A stretch of DNA of 64,000 nt from Burkholderia cepacia. Lineage in GTDB: Bacteria > Pseudomonadota > Gammaproteobacteria > Burkholderiales > Burkholderiaceae. A program made the position numbers and the translations under genes. Below are positions 1 to 9,225 of this stretch, in pieces; position 1 is the first letter of the stretch; the number at the start of each line of letters is the position of its first letter. Below the pieces are notes generated by a model, which made no database searches, was not told the origin of the DNA, and was given only the letters and a program-made list of their open reading frames with translations. The stretch lies in assembly GCF_029962485.1 (NCBI RefSeq), contig NZ_CP073637.1, forward strand, positions 1,240,001 to 1,304,000. The letters run 5' to 3'.

Positions 1-2579
1 AGGAACAGCTGGTTCGACAGCGATGCCTGGAACGCGAGCGCCGCACCCTGGAAGCGCGTCTGGAACGACGCGGGCAGGTTGATGTCCTTCTCGGCGGCCT
101 CGATCGCCTTGACGGCTTCGCCGAGCGACGCGCCCTGCGCGAGGTTGAACGAAATCGTCGTCGACGGGAACTGCGACAGGTGCGCGACCAGCAGCGGCGA
201 CGGCCGCTCGTGGAACGATGCGATCGACGACAGCGGCACCTGGCCGCCGCCCGCCGACGGCAGGTAGATGTCGTTCAGCGATTGCGCGTAGTGCTGCTCC
301 TTCGGCTCCGACTCGAGAATCACGCGGTACTGGTTCGACTGCGTGAAGATCGTCGACACGATGCGCTGGCCGAACGCGTCGTACAGCGCGTTGTCGACGG
401 TCGCCGGCGTGATGCCGAAGCGCGCGGCGCTCGCGCGGTCGATCTCGATGTACACCGACTGGCCGTTGCTCTGCAAGTCGGTCGCGACGTCGGCGAGCGA
501 CGGCTCCTGCTGCAGCCGCGCGACGAGCTTCGGTACCCAGGTCGCGAACTCGTCCGAGTTCGGGCTCGTCAGCATGAACTGGTACTGCGTCGGGCTGACG
601 GTCGAATCGATCGTCAGATCCTGCACCGACTGCATGAACAGCGAGATGCCCGTGATGTTCGACACGCGGTGCTGCAGGTCCCGGATGATCTGCGCGGCCG
701 TCTCGGAACGATCGTCGCGCGCCTTCAGGTTGATCAGCATGCGGCCGCTGTTCAGCGTGATGTTGCTGCCGTCGACGCCGATGAACGACGTGAGGCTGTC
801 GACGTTCGGATCTTTGAGGATCTCGGCCGCGAGCGCCTGCTGCCGTTCGGCCATCGCGCCATACGAGATCGACTGCGGCGCCTGCGTGATCGCCTGGATC
901 ACGCCGGTGTCCTGCGCGGGGAAGAAGCCCTTCGGAACGTAGATATAGAGCAGGGCGGTCAGCCCGAGCGTCAGCAGCGCGACGACGAGCGTCGAGCGCT
1001 GGCGGTTCAGCACCCACTCGAGCGCGACCGCGTAGCGCGCGATCACCCAGTCGATCGCGCGGTGCACACGCGCCTCGAAGCGGTGGCTTTCCGGCGGCGG
1101 CGAATGGCGCAGCAGCTTCGCGCACATCATCGGCACGAGCGTGAGCGACACGATCGCCGAGATCACGATCGTCACGGCGAGCGTGATCGCGAATTCGTGG
1201 AACAGGCGCCCGACCACGTCGCCCATGAACAGCAACGGGATCAGCACCGCGATCAGCGACACCGTCAGCGAGATGATCGTGAAGCCGATCTGCTTCGAGC
1301 CCTTCAGCGCGGCCTCGAGCCCCGTTTCGCCTTCCTCGACGTAGCGTGCGATGTTCTCGATCATCACGATCGCATCGTCGACGACGAAGCCGGTCGCGAT
1401 GGTGAGCGCCATCAGCGACAGGTTGTTCAGCGAGAAGCCGGCCATGTACATCACCGCGAGCGTGCCGATCAGCGACAGCGGCACTGACAGGCTCGGGATG
1501 ATCGTCGCGTAGACGTTCGCGAGGAACAGGTACATCACGAGCACGACGAGCCCGACCGCGAGCAGCAGCTCGAACTGCACGTCGCGCACGGCCGCGCGGA
1601 TCATCGTCGTGCGGTCGGTGACGATCTCGACGTCGAGCGCGGCCGGCAGCGTTTCCTGCAGCTTCGGCAACTGCGCCTTGATTGCGTCGACCGTCTGGAT
1701 CACGTTCGCGCCGGGCTGTCGCTGCACGTTCAGGATGATCGCGGGATCGGCATTCACCCACGCACCGAGCTTGGTGTTCTCCGAGCCGGCGACGACCGTC
1801 GCGACGTCGGTCAGCATCACCGGGCGGCCGTTCTTGTATGCGACGACCGCGCTGTTGTACTGGTCGGCGCTCGTCAGCTGGTCGTTCGCGTTGATCGTGT
1901 ACGCGCGCGTCGGGCCGTCGAAGTTGCCCTTCGGCGTATTCACGTTCAGGTTCGAGATCGTCGTGCGCAGGTCGTCGAGGTTCATCCCGTACTGCGCAAG
2001 CGCGGTCGGGTTCGCCTGGATCCGCACGGCCGGCCGGTTGCCGCCCGACAGGCTGACGAGACCGACGCCCGCGATCTGCGAGATCTTCATCGCGAGGCGC
2101 GTGTCGGCGAGGTCCTGCACTTGCGTGAGCGGCAGCGTCTTCGACTTGACGGCGAGCGTGATCACCGGCGCATCGGCCGGGTTGACCTTCGCGTAGATCG
2201 GCGGAGCGGGGAGGTCGGACGGCAGCAGGTTGCCGGCCGCGTTGATCGCGGCCTGCACTTCCTGTTCGGCGATGTCGAGCGGCAGGTCGAGCGAGAACTG
2301 CAGCGTGATTACCGACGCGCCGGCCGAGCTTTGCGACGACATCTGGTTCAGCGACGGCATCTGCCCGAATTGCCGCTCGAGCGGTGCGGTGACCGACGAG
2401 GTCATCACCTCCGGGCTCGCACCCGGGTAGAAGGTCTGGACCTGGATCGTCGGGTAGTCGACTTCGGGCAGCGCGGCGAGCGGCAGGAAGCGCAGCGCGA
2501 CGAGACCGGCCAGCATGATCGCCGCCATCAGGAGGGCGGTGCCGACCGGCCGGAGAATGAAGAGGCGGGATGGATTCAT
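1..2579 (-). CDS. mdtB: RND multidrug efflux permease, MdtB-like (partial, C-terminus off window)
   Basis: Inner-membrane pump of a proton-driven tripartite RND efflux system, expected to work with the adaptor encoded just upstream and an outer-membrane channel. The minus-strand reading begins [20 protein letters not shown] (first membrane segment), continues through a periplasmic porter region ([19 protein letters not shown]) and reaches the central membrane block, where the twin aspartates [12 protein letters not shown] of the TM4 proton relay are visible. Family members have about 1040 residues; roughly 859 are present and the frame is open to position 1. The ATG lies 15 bp after the adaptor stop, so the two are one operon. 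MdtB rather than AcrB is suggested by the MdtA-type partner; MuxB would be an equivalent name. Confidence 0.9.
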   Translation of the reverse strand, partial: MNPSRLFILRPVGTALLMAAIMLAGLVALRFLPLAALPEVDYPTIQVQTFYPGASPEVMTSSVTAPLERQFGQMPSLNQMSSQSSAGASVITLQFSLDLPLDIAEQEVQAAINAAGNLLPSDLPAPPIYAKVNPADAPVITLAVKSKTLPLTQVQDLADTRLAMKISQIAGVGLVSLSGGNRPAVRIQANPTALAQYGMNLDDLRTTISNLNVNTPKGNFDGPTRAYTINANDQLTSADQYNSAVVAYKNGRPVMLTDVATVVAGSENTKLGAWVNADPAIILNVQRQPGANVIQTVDAIKAQLPKLQETLPAALDVEIVTDRTTMIRAAVRDVQFELLLAVGLVVLVMYLFLANVYATIIPSLSVPLSLIGTLAVMYMAGFSLNNLSLMALTIATGFVVDDAIVMIENIARYVEEGETGLEAALKGSKQIGFTIISLTVSLIAVLIPLLFMGDVVGRLFHEFAITLAVTIVISAIVSLTLVPMMCAKLLRHSPPPESHRFEARVHRAIDWVIARYAVALEWVLNRQRSTLVVALLTLGLTALLYIYVPKGFFPAQDTGVIQAITQAPQSISYGAMAERQQALAAEILKDPNVDSLTSFIGVDGSNITLNSGRMLINLKARDDRSETAAQIIRDLQHRVSNITGISLFMQSVQDLTIDSTVSPTQYQFMLTSPNSDEFATWVPKLVARLQQEPSLADVATDLQSNGQSVYIEIDRASAARFGITPATVDNALYDAFGQRIVSTIFTQSNQYRVILESEPKEQHYAQSLNDIYLPSAGGGQVPLSSIASFHERPSPLLVAHLSQFPSTTISFNLAQGASLGEAVKAIEAAEKDINLPASFQTRFQGAALAFQASLSNQLF

Positions 2580-2594
2580 CGAGCGGCCCGCGCG

Positions 2595-3965
2595 TTATTG
2601 GGCCGCTGCTTGCGACGCACCGTGCTTGTGTCCGCCGCGATGGCCGGCGGTGCCCGATGCAGCCGAGGCACCCGACGCCGCACCGGCGCCGCGCGCGCCC
2701 GACGCGCCTTTCGGCTTGTCGGCCGGGATCGAGATCTTCGCGCCTTCGCGCAGGCGGTCGGAGCCGTCGGTCACCACGCGCTCGCCGAGCGCGACGCCGC
2801 TGACGATGCTCGTGCGTTCGCCGTCGACCGGGCCGATCGTGACCTTGCGCACCGTCACCGTGTTGTCGGGTTTCACGACATAGACGAACTGGCCGATCGA
2901 GCCCGTCAGCACCGCGGAGGTCGGCACGATCGTCGCGTTGCGCAGCACGTCGACGAGCAGCCGCGTGTTCACGAACTGATTCGGGAACAGCATGCCTTCC
3001 TTGTTATCGAAGTTCGCGCGCAGCTTGACCGTGCCGGTGCTCGTGTCGATCTGGTTGTCGAGCGTCGCGAGCGAGCCCGTCTCGAGCGGTACCGTGTTGT
3101 TGCGGTTGTACGCGGTGACCGACAGCTTCTGGCCCGCGTTCACCTGCTTGAGGATCTGCGGCAGGTTGTCTTCCGACGTCGTGAAGATCACGCTCATCGG
3201 TTGCAGCTGCGTGATCACGACGAGGCCGTTGGTGTCGCCGGCCGTCACGTAGTTGCCCGGGTCGACCTGGCGCAGGCCGACGCGGCCCGACACCGGCGCC
3301 GTGATGCGCGCATAGGTGAGGTTCAGTTTCGCGGAATCGATCGCGGCCTGGTCGGTCTTCACCGCGCCTTCGTACTGCTTGACGAGCGACGCCTGCGTAT
3401 CGACGGTTTGCGACGCGATCGAATCCTGCGACAGCAGCGTCTGGTAGCGCTTCAGGTCGAGGCGCGCCGTCGCGAGCAGTGCCGAGTCGCGTGCGTGCGT
3501 GCCTTCGGCGTTCTCGAGCGACACCTGGTACGGGCGCGGGTCGATCTGCGCGAGCACGTCGCCTTTCTTGACGATCTGCCCTTCCTGGAACGACACCGAC
3601 TGCAGGTAGCCCGACAGTTGCGTCTTGACCGTCACGTTCGCGAGCGGCGTCACGGTGCCGAGTGCGGACAGCACGATCGGCATCTCGCCCTGCGTCGCGG
3701 TCGCGACCTGCACGGGCTGCGGAACGTTCGCCATGGCAGCCGGGCCGCCGCGGCCGCGATGGCCGCCTGCGCTGCTGCCGGCGGTTGCGCTCGCGCCGTT
3801 CGCCGTGCCGCCCGCGGCCGGCGTGCGGTTCCACGGGTGCCACCACAGCAGGCCGCCGATGGCGACGACCGCGACCGTGCCGATCATCAGCGTGCGGCGT
3901 GGACGCCGTGCGGCGGGCGACGCGGGGTCTTTCGAAGGGGGCGTGGGCTTTTGTTCGTTATCCAT
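2595..3965 (-). CDS. mdtA: RND efflux periplasmic adaptor (membrane fusion protein), MdtA-like
   Basis: 456-residue adaptor that bridges the inner-membrane pump and an outer-membrane channel. A cytoplasmic basic start (about residues 20-26, RRPRR) is followed by one membrane anchor (TLMIGTVAVVAIGGLLWW) and a Gly/Ala-rich linker. Biotinyl/lipoyl halves (VSFQEGQIVKKGDVLAQIDP; ITAPVSGRVGLRQVDPGNYV) flank a helical hairpin. The core matches MdtA closely (TGIVVITQ-like DTNGLVVITQ, LFPNQFVNTRLLVD). The C-terminus is an unusual Ala/Gly/His tail (GHRGGHKHG). The start has no clear Shine-Dalgarno. First gene of the efflux operon; no regulator of the usual BaeR/TetR kind is adjacent. Confidence 0.9.
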   Translation of the reverse strand: MDNEQKPTPPSKDPASPAARRPRRTLMIGTVAVVAIGGLLWWHPWNRTPAAGGTANGASATAGSSAGGHRGRGGPAAMANVPQPVQVATATQGEMPIVLSALGTVTPLANVTVKTQLSGYLQSVSFQEGQIVKKGDVLAQIDPRPYQVSLENAEGTHARDSALLATARLDLKRYQTLLSQDSIASQTVDTQASLVKQYEGAVKTDQAAIDSAKLNLTYARITAPVSGRVGLRQVDPGNYVTAGDTNGLVVITQLQPMSVIFTTSEDNLPQILKQVNAGQKLSVTAYNRNNTVPLETGSLATLDNQIDTSTGTVKLRANFDNKEGMLFPNQFVNTRLLVDVLRNATIVPTSAVLTGSIGQFVYVVKPDNTVTVRKVTIGPVDGERTSIVSGVALGERVVTDGSDRLREGAKISIPADKPKGASGARGAGAASGASAASGTAGHRGGHKHGASQAAAQ

Positions 3966-4218
3966 CGTGATCTGTCAGGAAGACGGCGCGGCGTGCCGGA
4001 AATCGGACTGCTGGGCTGCGCGTGGGCGAGCGGGTGACGGGAAGGGGGCCCGGCTCGGTCCGGGGCCCCGCCGACCCGCGCGGGAAAAGAGCGGTGCGCA
4101 CCGCGAATGCGGCGCGACGATGGGCATGATCCTACGTCCCGTCCCCGTTACAGTCCAGTGGTCTATCTTTCAACGGGTTACGGTCGTTACAGAACGCGAC
4201 AGGACGATGACGGAACGA

Positions 4219-5043
4219 TTACACGCTGATGCGCCGGGCCGGTGCGCCGCCGATCTCGCGGGTGATTTTCGCGATGCATTCGTGCAGCGCGGGCACGACG
4301 TGTTCGTGCAGCCATTCGGGCGAGCACTGGTGCGCCGCGCCGCCGCAATTCACCGAGTAGCGCTGGCCCGACGGGCCGACGAAACCGGCTGCGACCGCAT
4401 TCAGGCCCTCGCGCCATTCGCCGATCGCGATCGCGTGGCCGTCGCGCATGGCTTCGTCGAGCGCGGGGGTCAGGCGCGACGAGACGTGCGGCCAGTCGTC
4501 GCCCGCCGTGGTGCGCAGCGACTCGAGCAGCAGGCGCCGCTCGTCTTCCTCGAGAGCGGCGAGATACGCGCGGCCCACTGCCGTGCGTGCGATGTCCATT
4601 CGCGAGCCGATCTCGAGGCGCGTGACGAGCACCGCGGAGCGCGGGCGAATCACGTCGATCGCGACCATGTCGAGCCGGTCGCGCACCGCGAGGTGCACGG
4701 ACAGCGACGTGCGTTCGGCCAACTCGATCATGAACGGCCGCGAGCGCGCGCGGATGTCGAAGTTGCGCAGGAAGCCGTGACTCAATTCGAGCACTGACGC
4801 GGTGAGTACGAAGCGCTCGCTGTCGGGCAACTGGAACAGGAAACCGGCGCTGACGAGCGTCGCGGTGATGCGCGAGACGGTCGGCTTCGGGATGCCGGTC
4901 AATTCGGTCAGTTCGCGGTTGCTGACGGGCGCGTCAGCAGCCGCGATGCGGCGCAGCACGGCGAGGCCGCGGGCGAGGGCGGTGATCTCGTCGGGCGAGG
5001 ATTCACGGTCCCGCGGCGCGGGAGGGGTTACAGTTGTCGACAC
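4219..5043 (-). CDS. IclR-family transcriptional regulator
   Basis: 274 residues. An N-terminal winged helix (EITALARGLAVLRRIAAADAPVSNRELT; recognition region GIPKPTVSRITATL, about residues 50-63) precedes the IclR effector domain (SVHLAVRDRLDMVAIDVI, RMDIARTAVGRAYLAAL, GEWREGLNAVAAGFVG). Such proteins usually control aromatic or organic-acid catabolism. Start is GTG at 5043. The upstream region carries a sigma-70-like promoter and a palindrome. It points the same way as the efflux operon, separated by about 250 bp; its target is not evident from the neighbours. Confidence 0.88.
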   Translation of the reverse strand: MSTTVTPPAPRDRESSPDEITALARGLAVLRRIAAADAPVSNRELTELTGIPKPTVSRITATLVSAGFLFQLPDSERFVLTASVLELSHGFLRNFDIRARSRPFMIELAERTSLSVHLAVRDRLDMVAIDVIRPRSAVLVTRLEIGSRMDIARTAVGRAYLAALEEDERRLLLESLRTTAGDDWPHVSSRLTPALDEAMRDGHAIAIGEWREGLNAVAAGFVGPSGQRYSVNCGGAAHQCSPEWLHEHVVPALHECIAKITREIGGAPARRISV

Positions 5044-5077
5044 GAGGGATTCTCTCTAATTCCGAAACTCGATTTCA

Positions 5078-5107
5078 ATTTTGTTGGTATTGTAGGACTA
5101 TTGTCAA
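5078..5107 (-). promoter_or_regulatory. sigma-70-like promoter of the IclR gene
   Basis: On the minus strand a consensus -35 TTGACA (5102-5107) is followed after 18 bp by CAAAAT (5078-5083), a 4/6 match to -10, giving transcription starting about 30 bp before the GTG start. The -35 is unusually good for this AT-poor genome. Confidence 0.5.
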
Positions 5108-5178
5108 AAGATGCATGTTCTGCAGGCGAACCGGTCATTGGATGAGATTTTACGGGTTCACCCTTGGTTTATTAGGAA

Positions 5179-5196
5179 AACGCTCAAATGAGCGTT
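5179..5196. promoter_or_regulatory. 18-bp perfect palindrome, possible operator
   Basis: AACGCTCA-AA-TGAGCGTT is a perfect inverted repeat with 8-bp arms, about 140 bp upstream of the IclR start and 35 bp before the -35 of the sRNA candidate. It may be a repressor or activator site; no protein can be assigned from sequence alone. Confidence 0.35.
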
Positions 5197-5264
5197 GCCA
5201 GAAAGTGCATGAACCGGTGCAAATACCGCTTGACTTGTCGGGCGGAAACGGAAAGAATGTCTCA

Positions 5265-5391
5265 CGTTTTCGAAACATCGTTTCAAGAGTTTAACCGGCA
5301 ACGATGTTTCGCGCAGTCTCTCAGGTTCTAGCACGGCCCTCGGAATGGCTAGAACTTTTTTAGCGCCACGGTCTCCGTGGCGCTTTTTTTT
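5265..5391 (+). ncRNA. candidate small RNA: three hairpins ending in an intrinsic terminator
   Basis: No coding frame explains this stretch. It holds three successive stem-loops: CGAAACATCGTT (5271-5282) with AACGATGTTTCG (5300-5311), 12 perfect pairs; GTTCTAGC (5325-5332) with GCTAGAAC (5348-5355), 8 perfect pairs followed by a T-run; and the terminator stem AGCGCCACGG/CCGTGGCGCT (5362-5384) with T8. A possible promoter is TTGACT (5230-5235), 17 bp, AAGAAT (5253-5258), placing the 5' end near 5265. The length of about 127 nt and U-rich single-stranded segments fit an Hfq-type sRNA. It matches no RNA family I recognise; the exact 5' end is uncertain. Confidence 0.5.
5362..5391 (+). terminator. 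intrinsic terminator of the sRNA candidate
   Basis: AGCGCCACGG-TCT-CCGTGGCGCT: 10 perfect pairs, 3-nt loop, followed by eight T on the plus strand. The other strand lacks a T-tract, so it serves plus-strand transcription although no plus-strand protein gene precedes it. Confidence 0.8.
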
Positions 5392-5513
5392 GCCCGTCAT
5401 TTGACTGTCCGCCCGGACGCGTCAGGCCCGTATTATCCCCCGATCGCTGGAAACGCCCGGCCGAGCCCGCTCGGCGCGCGCTTGCGCACGCCATTCACGC
5501 GATTCGCGCGCGC

Positions 5514-5548
5514 AAAAAAAAGCGCGACGCCCGCACTGGGCATCGCGC
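5514..5548 (-). terminator. intrinsic terminator after the PhoX-like gene
   Basis: On the minus strand GCGCGATGCCC-AGTGC-GGGCGTCGCGC (11 pairs with one T-G) is followed by T8, about 100 bp beyond the stop of the PhoX-like gene. Confidence 0.8.
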
Positions 5549-5644
5549 ACAAAACGGCGTGGAGCGCCGACGAATGAACGGTGATGAAGATGGGGCGCCC
5601 GGCCAGGAGCGCCTGGTCACGGGCATTGCCCTCGCGCGGCCCGG

Positions 5645-7609
5645 TCAGGCCTTCGCGAGCTTGATGCCGGTCTGCTCGGCCGTCAGGTAGCCGACGCTGG
5701 CGCCGAAGCGGTCCTTGAAGTTCGCACGCACGAGCGGATCGAGCGTCGGCTTGACCTTGTCGTGCAGCGGCGATTCCCAGTCGCCCGCGTGCTGGAAGTT
5801 GCTCATGATGTACGTCCAGCCATTGATCTCGTCCACCGCGTGCAGGCCCGTCGATTCCGCGCCGGCCGGGCACGACAGCACGCGCACCAGCGACTTCGTG
5901 TCGACGTTGTACGCCCACAGGAAGTTGTTCACGTGCATACCCGAGTCTTCGCCGATGAACAGCGTGCGCAGCTTTTCGGAGAACTTCAGGTTGTCCGGGT
6001 TGGCGATCTTGTCCGGGTTCGCGAGGTTGCCGAGGCCGTCGGCCGCGGCGAGATCCTCGCCGACGAGCGCGGCCGGCGCGCCCATGTCGACCGGCACCCA
6101 TTCGCTGTCGATCGCGCCGCCGGTCGTGTCGCGCTGGCTGGCCTTCAGGTTCAGCGCGTAGACGGCGCCCGCGGCGATCTTCTTGTCGACCGCGACATCG
6201 CGCGACACGGCGTTGCCCTTGACCATCGACGTTTCGATCCGCGACATCGCCGTGTAGACGATCTTGTCCTTCGCGTTCACCGTCGTGCCTTCGAGCTTCG
6301 TGAAGCCCATGCTGCCGCCGAGCAGTGCCGCGTAGCGGTGTGTCTCGAGGAACGCGGCCGCCTTTTCCATTCCCGGCTTCACGCGCATCCAGTTGAACTT
6401 GCCGCCGAAGTGGATCTTCGCGTAGCTCGCATCGTTCGGGTCGGTGGTCACCAGGTCCATGATGTCCGACGCCTTCAGCGTGTTCGCGAGCGCTTCGATC
6501 TCGCTGCTCGTCGCGTGGCCAATCTTGATCCACGTGAGCGTCGCGGTGCCGGCGCCGGCCGACGACGTCTGCGTCCACTTCGCGACGTACAGCGTGCCGG
6601 CCGACAGGTCGGCCGCCTTGTCGGCGACGAACATGAACAGGCCGCCGTTGGTGGCGTCGTCACCCATCATCACGGTGCGCTGGTCCGGCATCACCTGGAT
6701 CAGCTCGTGCGAGATGCGGCCGAGGCAATAGTGCTTCTTCACGGTGCCCGTGCCGTCCGGATTCACCGTGATCTCGGGCAGGTGGCCGTAATGGTAGGGG
6801 TTCGCCTTCGTCTCGTCGCCGAACGTGTTCTTGCTGAACGCCTTGAACTGCGCGTCGGTCGCAACCTTGGTCGCGTCCGGTTCGTATTCCTCGCTCGACA
6901 GGTGCGTGCCCCACGGCGACAGGCTCGCGCCGCAGGTGATCCACAGGCCGTGCGCCTTCGACGTGTCGACGTTGTGGTACTTCACGACCTTCAGCGCGCC
7001 GGTGGCCGGATCCTGGTCGAGCGAGAGCACCGCGATCGGCGACGGCAGCTGGCCGTACTGCGATGCGCTCGCCTGGTCGCGTGTCGTGTATTCGAACTGG
7101 ACGACCGCGAACACCGTGTTGCCCTTCACGCCGGGCACGTTCGCGTTCTTCAGCGTCAGCAGCGAGCTGCCGTCCGGGCAGTCGGAATAGAACTGGCGCT
7201 CCTTGCCGGCGACCGAGCGATCGATGATCGGCTGGTTGTTGATGTCGTAGTAGCCGCCCGCGAGCGTCGTGCCGCCCTTGCCGTCCGGCACCATGTCGCC
7301 CGTCACGAAGAACGGCCGGTACGCGAGCTTGAAGTTGCGCGACGAGCCGTCCGAGAACGACACCGACAGCGTCGAGCCGACCGTCGTCGTGGCCATCGCG
7401 GCCGCGTTGTCGAGCGTGGGTGCAGCCATCGCCGAGAATGCCGCCGACGTATAGGCAGCGGTGACCGGGGCCGGCGTCGATGCGGGATTGTCGTCGCCGC
7501 CGCAACCCGTCAGCAGGGCCGGCAGCGCGAGACCGGAAAGGGGGAGCATCGGCGCGCCGGCAAGGATCTTCAGGGCCTGACGACGGGCAGCATTGGGCAA
7601 CGCGGGCAT
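5645..7609 (-). CDS. PhoX/DUF839-family exported phosphatase-like protein
   Basis: 654 residues from the chosen ATG. The N-terminus has a twin-arginine-like signal (NAARRQALKILAGAP followed by a hydrophobic stretch and LLTGCGGDD, which could also be a lipobox), so it is probably exported folded by Tat. The rest is a long beta-propeller-like DUF839/PhoX domain with family segments such as SSEEYEPDA, NPDNLKFSEKLRTLFIGEDS and ESTGLHAVDEINGWTYIMSN. PhoX proteins are calcium/iron alkaline phosphatases; activity here is inferred. A longer reading starting at 7666 adds 19 residues ahead of the twin-arginine motif, which is unlikely. It is monocistronic with its own terminator. No convincing Pho box is visible. 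Confidence 0.85.
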   Translation of the reverse strand: MPALPNAARRQALKILAGAPMLPLSGLALPALLTGCGGDDNPASTPAPVTAAYTSAAFSAMAAPTLDNAAAMATTTVGSTLSVSFSDGSSRNFKLAYRPFFVTGDMVPDGKGGTTLAGGYYDINNQPIIDRSVAGKERQFYSDCPDGSSLLTLKNANVPGVKGNTVFAVVQFEYTTRDQASASQYGQLPSPIAVLSLDQDPATGALKVVKYHNVDTSKAHGLWITCGASLSPWGTHLSSEEYEPDATKVATDAQFKAFSKNTFGDETKANPYHYGHLPEITVNPDGTGTVKKHYCLGRISHELIQVMPDQRTVMMGDDATNGGLFMFVADKAADLSAGTLYVAKWTQTSSAGAGTATLTWIKIGHATSSEIEALANTLKASDIMDLVTTDPNDASYAKIHFGGKFNWMRVKPGMEKAAAFLETHRYAALLGGSMGFTKLEGTTVNAKDKIVYTAMSRIETSMVKGNAVSRDVAVDKKIAAGAVYALNLKASQRDTTGGAIDSEWVPVDMGAPAALVGEDLAAADGLGNLANPDKIANPDNLKFSEKLRTLFIGEDSGMHVNNFLWAYNVDTKSLVRVLSCPAGAESTGLHAVDEINGWTYIMSNFQHAGDWESPLHDKVKPTLDPLVRANFKDRFGASVGYLTAEQTGIKLAKA

Positions 7610-7767
7610 GTGGAGTCCAGTTTCAGTTGTTGGAAGAATGGCCTTCGCGAAGCAGGCGATCGGCAAGCTCGGCGAAGGCTTATTGAAAACTGGACGGGAG
7701 TGTAAGGGTGCTAGATGAAAGTTTTTTGAATTGAAAACGTAATGATGCGTCGGTGTTCGTCAACGGA

Positions 7768-8961
7768 TCAATCGCGCTCGGGCGTTGCCGAGATGCGATG
7801 GATCGACAGGTCGGCGCCGTCGAACTCGGCTTCGCGGTCGAGGCGCAGCCCGACGGTCGCCTTGAGCGCGCCGTAGACGAGCGTGCCGCCCGCGCTTGCG
7901 ATCACGATGCCGCCGAGCGTGCCGACGAGCTGCGACATGAACGACACGCCGCCGAGACCGCCGAGCGCGGGCAGGCCGAACACGCCGGCCGCGAGGCCGC
8001 CGAGCGCACCGCACATGCCGTGCAGCGGCCACACGCCGAGCACGTCGTCGATGCGCCACTTGTTCTGCACGCAGGTGAACATCGCGACGAACAGTGCGCC
8101 GGCGGCCGCGCCCGTGACGAGTGCGCCGATCGGATGCATCACGTCGGAGCCCGCGCATACCGCGACGAGGCCGGCGAGCGGCCCGTTGTACGTGAAACCC
8201 GGGTCGTTGCGGCCGGCCATCCACGCGGCGAGCGTGCCGCCGACCATCGCCATCAGCGAGTTCACGGCGACGAGGCCGCTGATCTTGTCGAGCGTCTGCG
8301 CGCTCATCACGTTGAAGCCGAACCAGCCGACCGCGAGCACCCATGCACCGAGCGCGAGGAACGGGATGTTCGACGGCGGGTGGGCGGCGATGCGGCCGTC
8401 CTTCGCATAACGGCCGTGACGCGCGCCGAGCAGCAGCACGGCCGGCAGCGCGACCCAGCCGCCGAACGCATGCACGACGACCGAGCCGGCGAAATCGTGG
8501 AACGGCGCGCCGAACGCGTGCGTGAGCCAGGCCTGCACGCCGAAGCGCTCGTTCCACGCCATTCCTTCGAAGAACGGATAGATGAAACCGACGATGATCA
8601 GCGTCGCGACGAGCTGCGGGTTGAACTTCGCGCGCTCGGCGATGCCGCCGGACACGATCGCGGGAATCGCCGCCGCGAAGGTCAGCAGGAAGAGGAAGCG
8701 CACGAGCGCGTAGCCGCTGTGCTGCGACAGCGTGCCGATGTCGTCGAAGAACTCGACCCCGTACGCGATCGTGTAGCCGATGAAGAAATACGCGAGCGTC
8801 GACACCGAGAAGTCGACCAGGATCTTCACGAGCGCGTTGACCTGATTCTTCTTGCGGACCGTGCCGAGTTCGAGAAATGCGAAGCCCGCGTGCATCGCGA
8901 GCACCATGACGGCGCCGATCAACAGGAACAGTGTGTCGACGCCGGATTTCAGACCATCCAT
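7768..8961 (-). CDS. amt: ammonium transporter, Amt/MEP family
   Basis: 397-residue polytopic membrane protein conducting ammonium/ammonia into the cytoplasm. The start MDGLKSGVDTLFLLIGAVMV was chosen because AAGGAAG sits about 8 bp before it and because family proteins begin here; an open frame extends to 9213 but its N-terminal part is low-quality. Amt signatures visible: FLELGTVRKKNQVNALVKI, GGIAERAKFNPQ, DFAGSVVVHAFGGWVAL, and the late HGMCGALGGLAAGVFG carrying the pore histidine region. No glnK is adjacent. A sigma-54 promoter directly upstream indicates nitrogen control. Confidence 0.93.
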   Translation of the reverse strand: MDGLKSGVDTLFLLIGAVMVLAMHAGFAFLELGTVRKKNQVNALVKILVDFSVSTLAYFFIGYTIAYGVEFFDDIGTLSQHSGYALVRFLFLLTFAAAIPAIVSGGIAERAKFNPQLVATLIIVGFIYPFFEGMAWNERFGVQAWLTHAFGAPFHDFAGSVVVHAFGGWVALPAVLLLGARHGRYAKDGRIAAHPPSNIPFLALGAWVLAVGWFGFNVMSAQTLDKISGLVAVNSLMAMVGGTLAAWMAGRNDPGFTYNGPLAGLVAVCAGSDVMHPIGALVTGAAAGALFVAMFTCVQNKWRIDDVLGVWPLHGMCGALGGLAAGVFGLPALGGLGGVSFMSQLVGTLGGIVIASAGGTLVYGALKATVGLRLDREAEFDGADLSIHRISATPERD

Positions 8962-8996
8962 GCCGTGGCTTCCTTGCGCAAAAAACGGGCAAGGAA

Positions 8997-9012
8997 TGCA
9001 AGTATCGAGCCA
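8997..9012 (-). promoter_or_regulatory. sigma-54 (-24/-12) promoter for amt
   Basis: Minus-strand TGGCTCGATACTTGCA matches the consensus TGGCAC-N5-TTGCA with the GG and GC doublets exactly 12 bp apart. The -12 element is about 36 bp from the amt ATG, leaving a short leader. Confidence 0.75.
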
Positions 9013-9124
9013 ACTTGGTGAACGGACGCGTGGAGTTGGTGCTCCCGCACCGCGCGATGCGGCATTCCGGTGAATCGTGCACGGGATGAGGGCGCAGCCG
9101 ATGGCGATCGACCACCGTACGGGG

Positions 9125-9141
9125 TGCACGCACGTGGTGCG
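9125..9141. promoter_or_regulatory. NtrC-like binding site
   Basis: TGCACGCACGTGGTGCG fits the NtrC pattern TGCAC-N7-GTGCA with one end mismatch. It lies about 115-130 bp upstream of the sigma-54 promoter, a normal enhancer distance. Confidence 0.5.
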
Positions 9142-9208
9142 GTGCGTGCTGAACTGGTGCGTGCTGCGAGTGGGGTGATGCGGCGTGGTGCGCGGTGGTG
9201 CGCCGCGA

Positions 9209-9225
9209 CGCACCGATCTGGCGCG
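9209..9225. promoter_or_regulatory. second, weaker NtrC-like site
   Basis: CGCACCGATCTGGCGCG matches the same arrangement GCACC-N5-GGYGC with a T-to-C change in the right half. It is placed just after the stop of the 111-residue gene and about 200 bp from the amt promoter. Confidence 0.35.

Noticed and set aside
180..4037. Long Arg/Asp-rich plus-strand open frames opposite the efflux genes
   Set aside because: They are antisense shadows of mdtA/mdtB with composition typical of high-GC reverse frames (runs of R, D, H, A) and no recognisable domain.
5310..5340. TCTCTCAGGTTC resembling part of a glycine riboswitch
   Set aside because: Only one short piece matches; the rest of the conserved core and a glycine-cleavage gene downstream are absent.
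5402..5436. TTGACT...TATTAT as a promoter toward the plus strand
   Set aside because: Spacer of about 24 bp is too long and no plus-strand gene follows.
7690..7740. Pho box upstream of the PhoX-like gene
   Set aside because: CTTTCAT occurs once, but the second repeat at 4-bp spacing is poor.
8962..9213. N-terminal extension of Amt
   Set aside because: The extension crosses the sigma-54 promoter, lacks conservation, and a good ribosome site precedes ATG 8961.
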